In this document: positions 5,571 to 6,393 of the stretch, piece by piece
Layout of the letters: the number at the start of each line of letters is the position of its first letter
Numbering within the stretch: position 1 is the first letter of the stretch
From: Ignavibacteriales bacterium
Lineage (GTDB): Bacteria > Bacteroidota > Ignavibacteria > UBA10030
Direction of reading: 5' to 3'
Assembly (NCBI GenBank): GCA_016207365.1
Contig: JACQPU010000300.1
Location: forward strand, 1 to 6,393
DNA: 6,393 bases
The notes under the pieces: model-generated
Databases searched by the model: none
The model's input: only the letters and a program-made list of their open reading frames with translations
Told to the model about the DNA's origin: nothing
Made by a program: the position numbers and the translations under genes

Positions 5571-5697
5571 CCGATCGTCAAAGGGTAATGCGCGAGGGAC
5601 AGTGTTTTGGCTCAACATAAGTGACCCGAAGTAGTCTCCGCCCATGCAAACATCACGCTGCAGCGGCAAGGCCGTTTCATTGATCTGTGGGTTAAGT
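5571..5697. other. Upstream region of the NfeD-like gene
   Basis: This stretch holds GTCCC (5565-5569) and GGGAC (5596-5600), which may be a decayed palindrome starting with a second copy of the A left arm. I see no terminator and no convincing promoter. An in-frame ATG at 5644 lies here. Confidence 0.35.
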
Positions 5698-6393
5698 ATG
5701 CTACGACTCTTCGTATTTTCCCTTCTTATTTCGATCCCCGCATCCGGTCAGGTTGTCTTTCAGGCCACGATCGATGGGGCTATCAATCCCGCAGCGGCAG
5801 ACTATGTGCATCGCAGTATTGCCCGCGCGGTTGATGCCAAGGCTGAATGCCTTGTCCTCCATCTGAATACTCCCGGAGGGCTCTTGAAATCGACACGGGT
5901 TATTGTGAGCGACTTTCTGAGCGCTGAGATTCCGGTTGTTGTGTACGTTTCCCCGGGTGGAGCACAGGCCGCCTCCGCAGGCGTGTTCATTACGATGGCC
6001 GGTCACATCGCCGCCATGGCTCACGGCACGAACATAGGCGCTGCCCATCCCGTCAGCCTTCAGGGGACCCAGGACTCAGTCATGATGGAAAAGGCAACAA
6101 ACGACGCAGCAGCCTTTATCCGGACAATTGCTGAAAACAGAAAGCGAAATCTCGAGTGGGCAGAAGAGGCGGTCCGGAAAAGCCTCTCCATCACGGAAAC
6201 CGAAGCTTTGGAAAAGAACGTCATCGATCTCGTCGCAAAGGACCTTCGCGAGCTTCTCGAAAAAATCGACGGAAAGAAGGTTACGATGACCTCGGGAGAA
6301 AAAACCCTCCACACGCGGGATGCGCGCATCGAAACCCTCACTATGGATTGGTCCGAACGAATCCTCGATATCTTGAGCGATCCGAACATTGCC
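5698..6393 (+). CDS. Long-form NfeD family membrane serine protease (ClpP/SppA class), 5' part
   Basis: The frame is open from the ATG at 5698 to the window end (232 codons); the family's full length is about 430-470 aa. Residues 1-17 look like a signal peptide (IPASG before Gln18). A ClpP-class protease domain follows, with LNTPGGLL (56-63), SPGGAQAASAGVF (85-97) carrying the nucleophile Ser93, NIGAAHPV (112-119) and Lys132 in the helix EKATNDAAAF, the expected general base, as Ser97 and Lys138 are in the archaeal PH1510 protease. ENRKRNLEWAEEAVRKS and EALEKNVIDLVA are typical of this family. Homologues usually continue into membrane segments and an OB-fold NfeD domain and sit beside a stomatin/flotillin gene; both would be downstream. 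An alternative ATG at 5644 would add 18 residues; 5698 gives the cleaner signal peptide. Neither start has a strong ribosome binding site. Confidence 0.9.
   Translation, partial: MLRLFVFSLLISIPASGQVVFQATIDGAINPAAADYVHRSIARAVDAKAECLVLHLNTPGGLLKSTRVIVSDFLSAEIPVVVYVSPGGAQAASAGVFITMAGHIAAMAHGTNIGAAHPVSLQGTQDSVMMEKATNDAAAFIRTIAENRKRNLEWAEEAVRKSLSITETEALEKNVIDLVAKDLRELLEKIDGKKVTMTSGEKTLHTRDARIETLTMDWSERILDILSDPNIA

Noticed and set aside
5439..5669. 76-codon open frame on the minus strand
   Set aside because: It is a translation of palindromes B and D with no ribosome binding site and no family likeness.

Overview
The window looks like a chromosomal segment of a Gram-negative bacterium, probably of the Bacteroidota/Chlorobiota/Ignavibacteria (FCB) assemblage. 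The pointers are a TPR-plus-beta-barrel protein ending in Phe (so an outer membrane), an operon that starts with a lone receiver domain, two tRNA genes without encoded CCA, and a small GIY-YIG gene beside a tRNA. The phylum is an inference; no marker gene is present.

Layout. (1) Bases 1-472 (+): a relic of the 5' half of tRNA-Ser, split by a 75-nt double-hairpin insert; a 92-aa GIY-YIG nuclease gene; and an intact tRNA-Ser(CGA) whose first 22 nt also encode the end of the nuclease. (2) Bases 473-659: a spacer with two dyads and no gene. (3) Bases 660-4969 (-): a tight four-gene operon read right to left. It encodes a receiver-only response regulator, a TPR/outer-membrane beta-barrel protein resembling YaiO, a membrane-anchored HEAT-repeat protein and a processive-type family 2 glycosyltransferase. 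(4) Bases 4970-5267: the operon's upstream region and an AT-rich tandem repeat. (5) Bases 5268-5354 (+): tRNA-Ser(GGA), followed to about 5600 by a nest of GC-rich palindromes and a duplicated tRNA tail. (6) Bases 5698-6393 (+): the 5' part of a long-form NfeD/ClpP-class membrane serine protease, running off the window.

How the genes may work together. The operon has the logic of a synthase-dependent exopolysaccharide system. An inner-membrane GT2 would polymerise a sugar, a TPR-barrel protein would carry the chain through the periplasm and outer membrane (as PgaA does for PgaC), and a CheY-like protein would supply control. The HEAT protein is the unfamiliar part; it overlaps the synthase gene by 4 nt, so its product may be a stoichiometric scaffold. 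The exported polymer cannot be read from the sequence.

The most unusual material is at the two tRNA-Ser genes. At each, a piece of the tRNA (5' half at one, 3' tail plus flank at the other) is duplicated nearby, and the displaced copy has been invaded by a hairpin-forming insert with clean boundaries. At the first locus the duplication brackets a GIY-YIG gene and nothing else. This suggests a minimal tRNA-targeting element and a set of small palindromic insertions that use tRNA-Ser surroundings.
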